This document shows, one piece after another, positions 8,128-17,113 of a stretch of DNA of 64,000 nucleotides. The notes beneath the pieces are model-generated. The model had not been told where the DNA came from. It was given only the letters and a program-made list of their open reading frames with translations, and searched no databases. How positions within the stretch are numbered: position 1 is the first letter of the stretch; each line of letters opens with the position of its first letter. The stretch is from Pontibacterium sp049599735 (GTDB lineage Bacteria > Pseudomonadota > Gammaproteobacteria > Pseudomonadales > Balneatricaceae), in NCBI GenBank assembly GCA_049599735.1, contig JBMYOX010000008.1, positions 1-64,000 on the forward strand, read 5' to 3'. A program made the translations under genes and the position numbers.

Positions 8128-8880
8128 TCACACTTCAATAAGCAAGCTTGCCATCCCATCTAACTTTTCTTTGGTTTTTTCCCATTGTGGCATTACTTGG
8201 TTCATTAGCCGGTAGAAGCGTTCGCTATGGTTATGCTCAGCAATGTGGCAAAGCTCATGGAGGATAACGTAATCAATACATACCCGCGGTGCTTTGACCA
8301 AGTGCGGGTTCAGTGTGATCCGGCCATTAGGAGAGCAGCTGCCCCATTGGGTTTTCATAGTCAGGATACGCATTGGTGGGCGTTCTGTTACCCATAGCGT
8401 TTGCTCTAGCATGGAATCCAGACGTTTGGCGAAGGTTTCTTTGGCACGTGCCTTGTACCAGTTTGTCAGAAGCTCCTTCACCTTATCAGCGTTTTTGTTT
8501 CTTACAGAGACCTCTAGTTTACCGCGTAGCAGTTTGACGCCCTGAACCTGATTCGGAGCTTCAATCACTTTCAGCAGGTATTGTTTGCCCAGGAAGTAGT
8601 GGCTTTCGCCGCTGATGTACTGGCGCGGGGTGATGTATTCCAGCTGTTTGCGAAAGTCACGCAGTTGCTCGTAGATCCAGCGTCCGCGCTTCTTTACGGC
8701 TGAAAGCACGGCTTCATTGCTGATGCCTTTGGGCGCAGATACAACCACATGACAATCCGGATGAACTTTGATCCGTACCTTGCTTGTAGCCTGTGGGTGC
8801 GATACCCGTTCAAAGGCTATTTTTTCATCGCCGTAGTGAAAGCTCATAGAATGACCTTTGGCTTTAATCGGAATGTTCAT
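8128..8880 (-). CDS. DUF45/YgjP-type zinc metallopeptidase
   Basis: A 250-aa protein of the DUF45 (WLM/SprT-like) group. The zinc site is HELCHIAEHNHSERFY near residue 205, with HExxH plus a third His. The family segment MKTQWGSCSPNGRITLNPHL lies just before it. No signal peptide or membrane segment is seen, so it should be cytoplasmic. It follows hsdR with a five-base gap and is the last gene of the minus-strand defence operon. Genes of this family commonly sit beside type I restriction subunits; a role in processing or removing protein bound to DNA, or in turning over the restriction enzyme, is possible but unproven. Confidence 0.85.
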   Translation of the reverse strand: MNIPIKAKGHSMSFHYGDEKIAFERVSHPQATSKVRIKVHPDCHVVVSAPKGISNEAVLSAVKKRGRWIYEQLRDFRKQLEYITPRQYISGESHYFLGKQYLLKVIEAPNQVQGVKLLRGKLEVSVRNKNADKVKELLTNWYKARAKETFAKRLDSMLEQTLWVTERPPMRILTMKTQWGSCSPNGRITLNPHLVKAPRVCIDYVILHELCHIAEHNHSERFYRLMNQVMPQWEKTKEKLDGMASLLIEV

Positions 8881-8885
8881 CCCGC

Positions 8886-11800
8886 TTATATCCCACTCAA
8901 TCCAACACGAGTGATCTGCACAACCATCTCAACAATCTTCTTGGCCTGATCCATTCCTCCGCCAATGGCTTTACATTCCTGAAATATGCGGGGTAGAAGT
9001 TTCTTGCGGATATCCGCTTCAATGTTTTGTGGGTTAATGGAATTTTCCGCGACGGAGGTTTCAACAGCCTGATCAACCTCAAAAGCCAGCTTTACCCATT
9101 TGTTCTCTACCTGCTGATCAAGTACCACCAAGGCTTCTGATAGCACTTTCTTAAACACACCAAAGTATGCTTGGGCATGACGATTACCGTCAAAGGCATT
9201 TGGAATGTCGCTTAGGTGACGTTCCTGAACCCGTTCCTCAAACTCACAAAACAACATGTATTGCTTCAGGGGATGATCAAACAGGCTGGCGGCTTCGTCG
9301 ATCGCCTGGCGCAGTAGTTTGGAGAACGCCTCCTGCGCATAAGGGTCATCACGTAACTCCTGCTCGATCATCTTGGTAACGCGGGTCTTGATGATGTCTG
9401 TTTCGTTACGAGTCTTACCTTCAGACCACTCTTCAGGCTTCTGCTGTCCTATTTTGCCAACTTCGCAAACGCCATCCGGTTCTTTTACTTCTACCCCGAC
9501 AACATGCTTATCCATCAACTTCTTAACTTGTTCGGCATACTCGTCGTAGCTGATAGTTTCACCGGCATCCTGTTTAGCTAACTGACGCAGGCTAGAGAAC
9601 TGTTTCACAGTTTCTTTATAGTGACGGCGGTCTTCATCACTAAAGCTCGTATCGTCAAAGAAGGTAGCGGATTGAAGGGCAACTTTCAGGCAGCTGGCGA
9701 ACTCGGTCAGCGCCTCGTAAAAGTCTTCTCGTACCTTGAGATGTACATCGACCAGCTCTCCGTTGCGGTCTTCAATCCTGGGCACCAACACTTGGCGTAG
9801 CTGCTCAATATCGTTTTTGTTCTTCACAGCCGCAAAGATACCCCAGAGGGTCTTATACAGCTGCGGCAGACGCTTATATTCGGTACTCATCTGGTTGTAG
9901 AGACCGGCAATATCGTTGATATCAAAACCGCCCTGAGTACGAGAAGCCAGATCCTGATATTTAGCAATAGTGGTATCCAATTCGGACAGAATGCCGCGAT
10001 AGTCGATTAATAATCCAAACTTCTTTTTCGGATGCAGGCGGTTAACCCGTGCAATGGCCTGAATCAGGTTGTGCTCTTTAAGCGGCTTATCGATATAGAG
10101 CACGGTATTCTTAGGCTCATCGAAGCCGGTTAGCAGCTTATCCACCACAATTAGCATCTTCAGAGAGTTACTCCCAGTGTCATCAGAGCCAAAGCGCTCA
10201 ATCAGGTGCTTGGTGTAGGCCTGCTCATCATTGCTACCGACGTTTTCCTTCCACCACTGAGTGACTTCCGGTGTGGCTGATTCATCTACAGCGGTATTGC
10301 CTTCGCGGCTATCCGGTGGACTCATCACCACGGCAGATTCAAACAGCCCGGCTTCATCCAGATACTTCTTGTACTTGATGGCGCTGGCTTTGCTGTCACA
10401 GGCTAACTGTCCCTTTAATCCATCATCGATGTTTTTCACAAAGTGGTTAGCGATATCCAGCGCAATTAGACGAATACGATCATCGGCGCTGTAGACCTGG
10501 CCTTTCTTGGCGAACTTGCGTTTCAGATCGGTACGCTGCTCGTCGGTCAGCCCCTCAGTAATCCGCTCAAACCAGCTATCGATAGCACGAGCATTAACAT
10601 CCAGATCAGGAATACGCTCCTCATAAAGCAAAGGCGTAACCGCCTTGTCTTCAACCGCACGCTGCATGGTATAAGCGTGAACGATAGGGCCAAACTTATT
10701 AGTGGTCTTATCGTCTTTGAGCAGAGGTGTGCCGGTAAAAGCAACAAAGGCGGCATTCGGCAGCGCCTGCTTCATGCGGATGTGGTTTTCACCACCTTGG
10801 CTACGATGCCCCTCATCGATCAACACAATGACATCGGCGCTGTGGTTAACACACTGCGGTAGCTTGGTCGCGCTATTAAACTTCTGAATCAACGAGAAGA
10901 TAATACGCTCAGAGCCTTTACCTATCTGCTCCGCCAGGCGAGTGCCTGACGTTGCCATTGCACCTTCACGATCCTTCTTACCGGATAGTTCACCACCGGA
11001 ACTGAAGGTTTTGCTGAGCTGTGTTTCTAGGTCCACCCGGTCTGTGACGACAACAATCCGGCACTGCTTCAGCGTATTATGGAGAATCAGTGCCTTACTT
11101 AAAAACACCATTGTGAAGGATTTGCCTGATCCGGTTGTATGCCAGATCACACCGCCTTCGCGCCCGCCGTTAGGGCGTTTAATGTTAATGCGATCAATGA
11201 GCCGTTTGATGCCAAACACCTGCTGATAACGCGCGACAATCTTGCCGACCTTCTTATCGAACAGGGTGAAGTAACGCACCATTTCCAGTAATCGAGCTGG
11301 AGATAGCAGACTGATAAGCAGTTGATCCTGTCCGGTAACGGCCAGCTCTCCACCGGCGATAAGGGTTTGATACCAGTCCAAGTCCTTAGCGGGACGATAC
11401 GAAAACAGGTTAGCTACCTGAGCCTCATCCAGCTTCCTGTTCTTGATGGCAACCATCTCAGCATCGGAGATGTCTTCTTCACGCCATACCGCCCAGAACT
11501 TGGCAGGCGTACCACAGGTGCCATAACGCCCCTCGGCACCATTGATGGATAGCAACAGCTGACTGTAGGCAAACAGCAAAGGGATCTCGTCATGGCGCTG
11601 GTTGCGCAGGCTCTGGGATACACCTTCGTCAATGGTGGGGCCTTTCTTGGCGTTGCCATCGGGGCGTTTGGCTTCAATTACGACTAACGGAATGCCATTC
11701 ACAAAACAGATAATATCGGGTCTGCGGCTTTCCACTCCGCCGGTACGAGTGACACTGAACTCCTCGGTGAACAAGAAGCTGTTCTGACTCAGATCTTTCC

Positions 11801-12176
11801 AATCAATCAGGGCGATAGTCGGGCTGTTCTTCTTACCGTCTACAAACTCAGTGACCGAAATGCCATACAGCAAATGGTTGTACAGCTTCTCATTAGCGGT
11901 GTTTAGCCCCTCATTGAGGGCAGGGCTACACACCTCCGCGATCAGGTTATCAATCGATGCATTGGAGAGGGCATGTTCACGCCCTGCAAAGGTAAAACGC
12001 CGCTGGGCCAGTTGTTTGCGAAGTTCATCGCGCAGCACCACCTCATCCTGCATGCCGCCACGTGCAGCCAGTGCTTGTTCTGGGGGGAGAAACGACCAGC
12101 CCAGATTGGTCAATAACGCCAACGCGGGGAGCTTTGCGCTGTATTCTTCCTGAAACTTGGGTGTGTATTGTGTCAT
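8886..12176 (-). CDS. hsdR: Type I restriction enzyme, R subunit
   Basis: A 1096-aa motor and nuclease subunit of type I restriction-modification. It cleaves unmodified DNA after ATP-driven translocation, in complex with HsdM and HsdS. The N-terminal nuclease core shows RRPDIICF and then VVIEAKRPDG (PD-ExK type, about residues 150-172). The helicase has Walker A HTTGSGKSFTM, DEGHRSQGG as the DEAD-type box, AFTGTPLL (motif III) and QAIARVNRLHP (motif VI). Length is normal and no motif is damaged. It lies downstream of the SLATT gene with a 47-base gap, so the CBASS-type pair is embedded between hsdS and hsdR. Confidence 0.97.
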   Translation of the reverse strand: MTQYTPKFQEEYSAKLPALALLTNLGWSFLPPEQALAARGGMQDEVVLRDELRKQLAQRRFTFAGREHALSNASIDNLIAEVCSPALNEGLNTANEKLYNHLLYGISVTEFVDGKKNSPTIALIDWKDLSQNSFLFTEEFSVTRTGGVESRRPDIICFVNGIPLVVIEAKRPDGNAKKGPTIDEGVSQSLRNQRHDEIPLLFAYSQLLLSINGAEGRYGTCGTPAKFWAVWREEDISDAEMVAIKNRKLDEAQVANLFSYRPAKDLDWYQTLIAGGELAVTGQDQLLISLLSPARLLEMVRYFTLFDKKVGKIVARYQQVFGIKRLIDRINIKRPNGGREGGVIWHTTGSGKSFTMVFLSKALILHNTLKQCRIVVVTDRVDLETQLSKTFSSGGELSGKKDREGAMATSGTRLAEQIGKGSERIIFSLIQKFNSATKLPQCVNHSADVIVLIDEGHRSQGGENHIRMKQALPNAAFVAFTGTPLLKDDKTTNKFGPIVHAYTMQRAVEDKAVTPLLYEERIPDLDVNARAIDSWFERITEGLTDEQRTDLKRKFAKKGQVYSADDRIRLIALDIANHFVKNIDDGLKGQLACDSKASAIKYKKYLDEAGLFESAVVMSPPDSREGNTAVDESATPEVTQWWKENVGSNDEQAYTKHLIERFGSDDTGSNSLKMLIVVDKLLTGFDEPKNTVLYIDKPLKEHNLIQAIARVNRLHPKKKFGLLIDYRGILSELDTTIAKYQDLASRTQGGFDINDIAGLYNQMSTEYKRLPQLYKTLWGIFAAVKNKNDIEQLRQVLVPRIEDRNGELVDVHLKVREDFYEALTEFASCLKVALQSATFFDDTSFSDEDRRHYKETVKQFSSLRQLAKQDAGETISYDEYAEQVKKLMDKHVVGVEVKEPDGVCEVGKIGQQKPEEWSEGKTRNETDIIKTRVTKMIEQELRDDPYAQEAFSKLLRQAIDEAASLFDHPLKQYMLFCEFEERVQERHLSDIPNAFDGNRHAQAYFGVFKKVLSEALVVLDQQVENKWVKLAFEVDQAVETSVAENSINPQNIEADIRKKLLPRIFQECKAIGGGMDQAKKIVEMVVQITRVGLSGI

Positions 12177-12223
12177 TTCCTTCTCTTCTTCAGCTCTGGA
12201 TGCACGAGGCTAGGACTTAACCT

Positions 12224-12829
12224 TTAAGGTTGAACAAGGCTGCAAAGATGCGTTAACAGATCGAACCACCACGTACATAAAGCAGCGGTTAAAGCCAAGA
12301 CGGTTAGAGTAAAAGTGAGCGGGAGTTTGTCTCTAAAAAAGCGGAATTTTTTCTGCTCATCAACCCAATCAATCTGATGTTGCCAGAAGAATTTGTAGTG
12401 CGCGTACCAGTCACTGAACAATATCTGCTTGCTCTGGTTGGAGCCGTAATACCGACCCTCTAATTCGCCTAGCTGCTCTTCTAGCTGTAGGAACTCTGAA
12501 TCACTGGCGTTCTTCGCATGCCTGTAAAGCTTGCCCAGTTCGTTGAAGAGCTGGATCAGCTTCACGCCAGCCTGCTCATAGTCGCTTTTTTTACTGTCAT
12601 AGAGCGATATATAGAGGCCAATTATCCCTAAAATTATGAAGGATGCGGATAAGAACTTGGTTGATAACCCATCAAATACCAACGCATAAATACCAAACGC
12701 CATCGAGAAAAAACTGATGAATCCCGGTGCCTTCTCTACGATGTCATGAGTGGCAAAGTGCTTCTTAGCACCGAAGCCAACGTTATACCCGGTTTCGGCG
12801 ATAGTTTTGAGTAATTCTTCTTTAGTCAT
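12224..12829 (-). CDS. SLATT-domain membrane effector of CBASS-type system
   Basis: About 201 aa. ATG 12829 is chosen because GAGG lies just upstream; the open frame extends further but only into the preceding gene. Two hydrophobic segments near the N-terminus (GFISFFSMAFGIYALVF and SASFIILGIIGLYISLY) are followed by a long charged helical region and a third C-terminal hydrophobic segment (TFTLTVLALTAALCTWW). This layout fits the SLATT family (SMODS and SLOG-associated two-TM effectors), thought to form pores or disrupt the membrane when triggered by a nucleotide signal. It starts seven bases after the nucleotidyltransferase stop, so the two form an obvious sensor-effector pair that would kill or arrest infected cells. 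Confidence 0.8.
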   Translation of the reverse strand: MTKEELLKTIAETGYNVGFGAKKHFATHDIVEKAPGFISFFSMAFGIYALVFDGLSTKFLSASFIILGIIGLYISLYDSKKSDYEQAGVKLIQLFNELGKLYRHAKNASDSEFLQLEEQLGELEGRYYGSNQSKQILFSDWYAHYKFFWQHQIDWVDEQKKFRFFRDKLPLTFTLTVLALTAALCTWWFDLLTHLCSLVQP

Positions 12830-12836
12830 TGTTTCC

Positions 12837-14129
12837 TCACGCTGCGATTGGAACATCGATACGATCTTTAGCGACAACAACTCCATTCTTGATGGCGTAA
12901 CATTCCACGACGTGCTCGCCTATGAAGTTGGTTGACTCCTTACGATTCTTGTAGCCATTGTCAGGATCAATTTGGCCGCGAACACAGTTTTTATTTTGAG
13001 CCTCAAATCCTCTGTTCAGAACTTTCCACTTGATATCGTAAGGTTGAGGGACACCAATTGAAGAGATGGAAAACAACAGGTTTTTGTTTGCTAGAAGAGG
13101 GATTCTTTTTGCTAGCATCTGGGTTAAAAAATGCTCTCGAAAACCCTTTTGTGATACCTCACAGTCGATATTTATGTTATATCGAATATCGATTGGATAC
13201 AGGTCCTCAATAAATTGCTCGGTATCATCCCAAGTCATTGCCGCCTTGGTAATCGTATCCTCAGTAACTTGTTTCGCTTTAGCCGGGAACGGCCGGCCAT
13301 AGACCTTTTTCCATTTGTTATGAGCTGAATCGGTATCACCTGCTTCAATGGCTTTTAGGCTCAGTTCATACGCTTTTTTTGCCTTTTTCTGAAACCGTTT
13401 CTTTACCTTAACGTTTTGGCCGCTACCCAAGGCTTTGTAATGATCCTGATTGGGCTGCTCCATCAGGAACTTAAAGAAATCTCGGCTCATCCAGTCGTAG
13501 TAAAGAAAGCTTTTATCATCATACGCGGTAGTCGACTGTAGAAAGTTATATGCGAGCGTATCGATGAGCAGTCCTCCCATGCCTACACCATGCTTGTTTT
13601 TCCAGGCTCGTGCCATTTTGCAAAGGCGACGCAGATTCTTATTTTTATCCGCATCAAACTCCTTTATTGCACTGATTTCTTCACGAGGTTTGGTTATTTT
13701 CCAGCTGCCGCCGTTGTATGTATCTGGATATTTGAAACTGCCGTCTTCCTGCTCAAATACAGGTTGAATCTCGATGTGAAAATTTGTATAGGTTGCGGTT
13801 ACGACCAGTCTGTCTACACGAACATTTGTGGTTGGATATCGCGCCTTAATAGCGTCTTTGGTATCCGTAAGCAGCTTCGAGTGGTCGTTCTTATAATCGT
13901 CCCATTTGCCCTTTGGCATGATGTAAAGCATGTCCAAGTCAGAAACGCCTTTGATCGCAGTCCAGCGCCCATACGAGCCGACCTGAAGGCTATTGGCCGT
14001 CTTTGATTCGGTGTCTCTGAATTGATTATTGAGAGAACGGGTGATCTCTTCGTAGCGTTGGGTTATTTGAGCTGCATTATCGACCTTGATGTTGTTAAGC
14101 AGTCCTTGAAACATCTCTGTAACTGTCAT
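12837..14129 (-). CDS. CD-NTase (SMODS) with AGS-C sensor domain
   Basis: A 430-aa nucleotidyltransferase of the cGAS/DncV-like class that makes cyclic or linear oligonucleotide signals in CBASS defence. The catalytic site reads GSYGRWTAIKGVSDLDML (about residues 47-65), giving the GS and D-x-D motifs, with a further acidic residue in IEIQPVFEQ (about 120). The C-terminal 110 residues contain PQPYDIKWKVLNRGFEA and NCVRGQI, typical of the AGS-C sensor domain. The active site looks intact. It lies 11 bases downstream of the DUF2188 gene and just upstream of the SLATT effector. No Cap2/Cap3 or HORMA/TRIP13 genes are present, so this would be a minimal two-gene system. The signal molecule cannot be predicted. 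Confidence 0.85.
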   Translation of the reverse strand: MTVTEMFQGLLNNIKVDNAAQITQRYEEITRSLNNQFRDTESKTANSLQVGSYGRWTAIKGVSDLDMLYIMPKGKWDDYKNDHSKLLTDTKDAIKARYPTTNVRVDRLVVTATYTNFHIEIQPVFEQEDGSFKYPDTYNGGSWKITKPREEISAIKEFDADKNKNLRRLCKMARAWKNKHGVGMGGLLIDTLAYNFLQSTTAYDDKSFLYYDWMSRDFFKFLMEQPNQDHYKALGSGQNVKVKKRFQKKAKKAYELSLKAIEAGDTDSAHNKWKKVYGRPFPAKAKQVTEDTITKAAMTWDDTEQFIEDLYPIDIRYNINIDCEVSQKGFREHFLTQMLAKRIPLLANKNLLFSISSIGVPQPYDIKWKVLNRGFEAQNKNCVRGQIDPDNGYKNRKESTNFIGEHVVECYAIKNGVVVAKDRIDVPIAA

Positions 14130-14140
14130 GGCTCAGCCCC

Positions 14141-14374
14141 TCACTTCTCGTCTTTCGGTGGGTGAGGGTCATTCCCGTAGCTATTTCCGGCTCTTATCTT
14201 GCCATCACGGCCATGAACCTTGGTGTCGGACTGCTGGTTCCTAGCGATATCTTCTGCAGCAGCGATAGCTTCTTTCTGCGTTTTTTTAACCACAGTAGCT
14301 TTGCTATTGTTATCGCCTTTAACCGCCCAGCCATCCTTGTGGGGGACTACGTGCTGATTTTTTCCCTTAGGCAT
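14141..14374 (-). CDS. DUF2188 small protein
   Basis: A 77-aa basic, hydrophilic protein with the DUF2188 pattern: HVVPHKDGWAVKGDNNSKA, then a helix of the type TQKEAIAAAEDIARNQ and a C-terminal VHGRDGKIR segment. ATG 14374 is chosen for the GGAGG six bases upstream, which lies inside the last codons of hsdS; the two genes overlap by eight bases. The function of the family is unknown. DUF2188 genes often accompany stress and defence genes. Its position between hsdS and the nucleotidyltransferase suggests it belongs to the cargo operon, possibly as an accessory to the CBASS pair. Confidence 0.85.
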   Translation of the reverse strand: MPKGKNQHVVPHKDGWAVKGDNNSKATVVKKTQKEAIAAAEDIARNQQSDTKVHGRDGKIRAGNSYGNDPHPPKDEK

Positions 14375-15596
14375 ATTCAACCTCCATGTTTGAGTCGATT
14401 TTTACTCTGCGTTTGCCTGTCAGCAGCTGCTGCATCAGGGCTTTTTTCTCTTGCTTCAGATGCTCGGTTTTTTGTTGTAAAACCTTAATCTCACGGTCTG
14501 CACAGGCGAGTACTGATGAAATTTTTTGTTGCTCCTCAATAGATGGAATTGACCAAGAGATTTTCTTGAAATTTCTAAATTTCAAGTTCCAAGTATCAGA
14601 TACCAATCCTTGAGAGTGCCTATAAAAAACATGCACTAATGCCGGAAGTTTGAAAAGATGGGCAGCGTAAGTAGGAAGAATTTTTTCATTTGGAGTGACG
14701 ATAGTATATGCAGGACTAACTATCCCTTCTTTGTCGGATAAGCTCGAGCGCCCTTGCCACATGCGCATGGTGTTGTACCCGATATCATTTACACAAATTC
14801 TACGATATTTTGACTTATCTTCATTTGACGTATTTTTACGCCCTGTATCTTCCTGAGACACTACCCCCTCAGAAGCTGTTATCGATAACAAAGGCAAATC
14901 AACGAGGCCAGTTTCAATTCTCTCTTCAAAAAGGTCACTGAAGGTATATTTTTTCCACTCATTTCTAAACACCGGAAAACGTTTTTTACCTGTGAGCAGT
15001 TGTTGAGTCAGGGCTTTTTTCTGTCGCTGGCTATTGGCGAGCAACAAACCAGTTGTGCTGATCGCCTTATCCCAGATGGAGAGGATTTGGGCAATCTTCT
15101 TTTGTTCGTGGAGTGGGGGAACAGGAATTGGAAAATCACCAATGAGTTCTGTATTGAGGTTTGGCTGTCCAACACCGGGGGCCACGACATCACGAAAATA
15201 TTGAGTTTTAGATGCCAAATAGTAGTAAGCATACTCAGTAGAGATGCCGTCTAGTTCTAACAGCATCGCGATTCCATCGTTCGCACCGCATCTTATCGAG
15301 GAAACTTTAGGCACACCCAACGTTGCCCCACTATTTGTGAGCATCAACGTTCCAGGATATGTAATGCGGGTTCTCTCAGATCCTGCTTCAGTGAGCATAG
15401 TTTTTGTAGACTTTAGATGCATTTCATCGGAGCTGGTCAGGTCAGCCACTGTCACCCATGGCAAAAAATCACCATCAAAATATAGGGGGCTACCTGCTGG
15501 TCGAGGAGAGCTACCTCGAACAACCTTACAGACATTTTTAATTAAAGTTCCTACCCATTCATCTGGAAGGCTGCCAGCTACTGTTTTATGCACCAT
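14367..15596 (-). CDS. hsdS: Type I restriction-modification, specificity subunit
   Basis: A 409-aa subunit that recognises a bipartite DNA target. Two target-recognition domains are visible, each closed by a conserved helical repeat: KKALTQQLLTGKKR (about residue 205) and KKALMQQLLTGKRR (about 395). The preceding IPVPPLHEQKKIAQIL and WSIPSIEEQQKISSVL are the usual ends of the two domains. It overlaps the hsdM stop by 11 bases, with AAGGAG seven bases before its ATG. The recognition sequence cannot be deduced from protein alone. It should assemble as M2S with HsdM and add HsdR for restriction. Confidence 0.95.
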   Translation of the reverse strand: MVHKTVAGSLPDEWVGTLIKNVCKVVRGSSPRPAGSPLYFDGDFLPWVTVADLTSSDEMHLKSTKTMLTEAGSERTRITYPGTLMLTNSGATLGVPKVSSIRCGANDGIAMLLELDGISTEYAYYYLASKTQYFRDVVAPGVGQPNLNTELIGDFPIPVPPLHEQKKIAQILSIWDKAISTTGLLLANSQRQKKALTQQLLTGKKRFPVFRNEWKKYTFSDLFEERIETGLVDLPLLSITASEGVVSQEDTGRKNTSNEDKSKYRRICVNDIGYNTMRMWQGRSSLSDKEGIVSPAYTIVTPNEKILPTYAAHLFKLPALVHVFYRHSQGLVSDTWNLKFRNFKKISWSIPSIEEQQKISSVLACADREIKVLQQKTEHLKQEKKALMQQLLTGKRRVKIDSNMEVEYA

Positions 15597-17109
15597 ACCC
15601 CAGCTCCTTCAGGTACGTGGCCATTTCACCTTCCAAATCTGCTAACTGAGCCTTAAGCTGTTCACGCTCGGCACGCACGGCCATGAGGTCGATCTCTTCC
15701 TCTTCCTCGAAGGTATCGACATAACGCGGGATGTTAAGGTTGTAATCGTTCTCTTGGATCTCTTCGAGGCTGGCCAGGTAGGCGTACTTATCTACTTCCT
15801 TACCGGCTTTGTAGGTAGTTGTGATCTTGTCGATATGTTCTGCGGTCATCAGATTCTGGTTTTTACCTGCTTTGAACTCACTACTGGCATCGATAAATAG
15901 CACCTTGTCATCGTGCTTATCCTTGCAGAATAGCAGGATGGCGGCAGGGATGCCGGTGCCATAAAACAGCTTCTCTGGCAGACCGATCACTGCGTCCAGC
16001 AGGTTCTCGTCGATCAGTTGCTTGCGTATCTTGCCTTCGCTGGAGCCCCGGAACAGCACCCCATGCGGCACCACAACACCCATGCGCCCACTGCCAGGCT
16101 TCAGGGTTTCGATCATGTGCAGGATAAAGGCGTAGTCGCCTTTGGTTTTGGGTGGAATGCCTCGCTTAAAGCGCCCGAACTTGTCATGTTCGGCTTCGTC
16201 ATGACCCCACTTGTCCAGGCTGAACGGAGGGTTGGCGGTGACGATATCAAACAGCATCAGGCTACCATTTTTGTCCAGCAGCTTGGGGTTGCGAATGGTG
16301 TCGCCCCATTCTATTTTGTGGTTGTCCTCACCGTGCAGGAACATGTTCATCTTGGCCAGTGACCAGGTGGAACCGATCGCTTCCTGACCATAGAGGGCAT
16401 ACTGCTTGCTATCATGGTTTAGGCGGATTTTATTGCCGCACTTCATCAATAGAGAGGCCGAGCCACAGGCCGGGTCGCAGATGCTGTCACCCGGCTGCGG
16501 CTCTAACAGTTCGGCGATCAAATCAGACACTTCCGGTGGGGTGTAAAATTCACCGGCTTTCTGTCCACCGGAGGCGGCGAAGTTTTTAATCAGATACTCG
16601 TAGGCGTTACCGATCACGTCCAGCGTACCGACGCGGCTGGGCTTGAGGTTGAGCTGCGGCTTGGCAAAGTCTTCCAACAGGTGGCGCAAGATGGTGTTCT
16701 TTTGCTTCTCTTCGCCCAGCTTGTCAGTGTTAAACGAGATGTCCTGGAATACGCTTTTACCGGCATCTTTGAGCTTGGTGCCGTTGGCTTCTTCGATGGC
16801 ATGTAACGCCTGATCGATACGCTCACCGTTGCCGGGCTCGTGACGGTGCTCCCACAGCGTATAAAAGCTGGCGCTTGTAGGCAGCACAAAGCGCTCGTTC
16901 TTCATCATCTCGTCGATCAGTTCCGGTTCGTCACCGTATTCGGCTTTGTAGCCATCGTAATGATCTTGCCACACGTCCGAGATGTACTTCAGAAACAGCA
17001 TGGTGAGGATGAAGTCTTTATAGGTATCGGCGCTGATGGTGCCGCGAAAGGTATCGCAGGCGCCCCAGAGCGCTTTGTTGATACTGTCCTGATTGATCTT
17101 ATCGCTCAC
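15586..17109 (-). CDS. hsdM: Type I restriction-modification, DNA methylase subunit
   Basis: A 507-aa N6-adenine methyltransferase. The SAM site is SICDPACGSASLLMK and the catalytic motif is VTANPPFSLDKWG (N-P-P-F type). The N-terminal helical HsdM domain (KALWGACDTFRGTISADTY) and the C-terminal helical tail that contacts HsdS are present, so the gene looks functional. The start is a GTG with an AAGGA site upstream. It lies four bases after dinD. Modification of host DNA by this enzyme would protect against the island's own HsdR. Confidence 0.97.
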   Translation of the reverse strand: MSDKINQDSINKALWGACDTFRGTISADTYKDFILTMLFLKYISDVWQDHYDGYKAEYGDEPELIDEMMKNERFVLPTSASFYTLWEHRHEPGNGERIDQALHAIEEANGTKLKDAGKSVFQDISFNTDKLGEEKQKNTILRHLLEDFAKPQLNLKPSRVGTLDVIGNAYEYLIKNFAASGGQKAGEFYTPPEVSDLIAELLEPQPGDSICDPACGSASLLMKCGNKIRLNHDSKQYALYGQEAIGSTWSLAKMNMFLHGEDNHKIEWGDTIRNPKLLDKNGSLMLFDIVTANPPFSLDKWGHDEAEHDKFGRFKRGIPPKTKGDYAFILHMIETLKPGSGRMGVVVPHGVLFRGSSEGKIRKQLIDENLLDAVIGLPEKLFYGTGIPAAILLFCKDKHDDKVLFIDASSEFKAGKNQNLMTAEHIDKITTTYKAGKEVDKYAYLASLEEIQENDYNLNIPRYVDTFEEEEEIDLMAVRAEREQLKAQLADLEGEMATYLKELGYGA

Positions 17110-17113
17110 GGGG

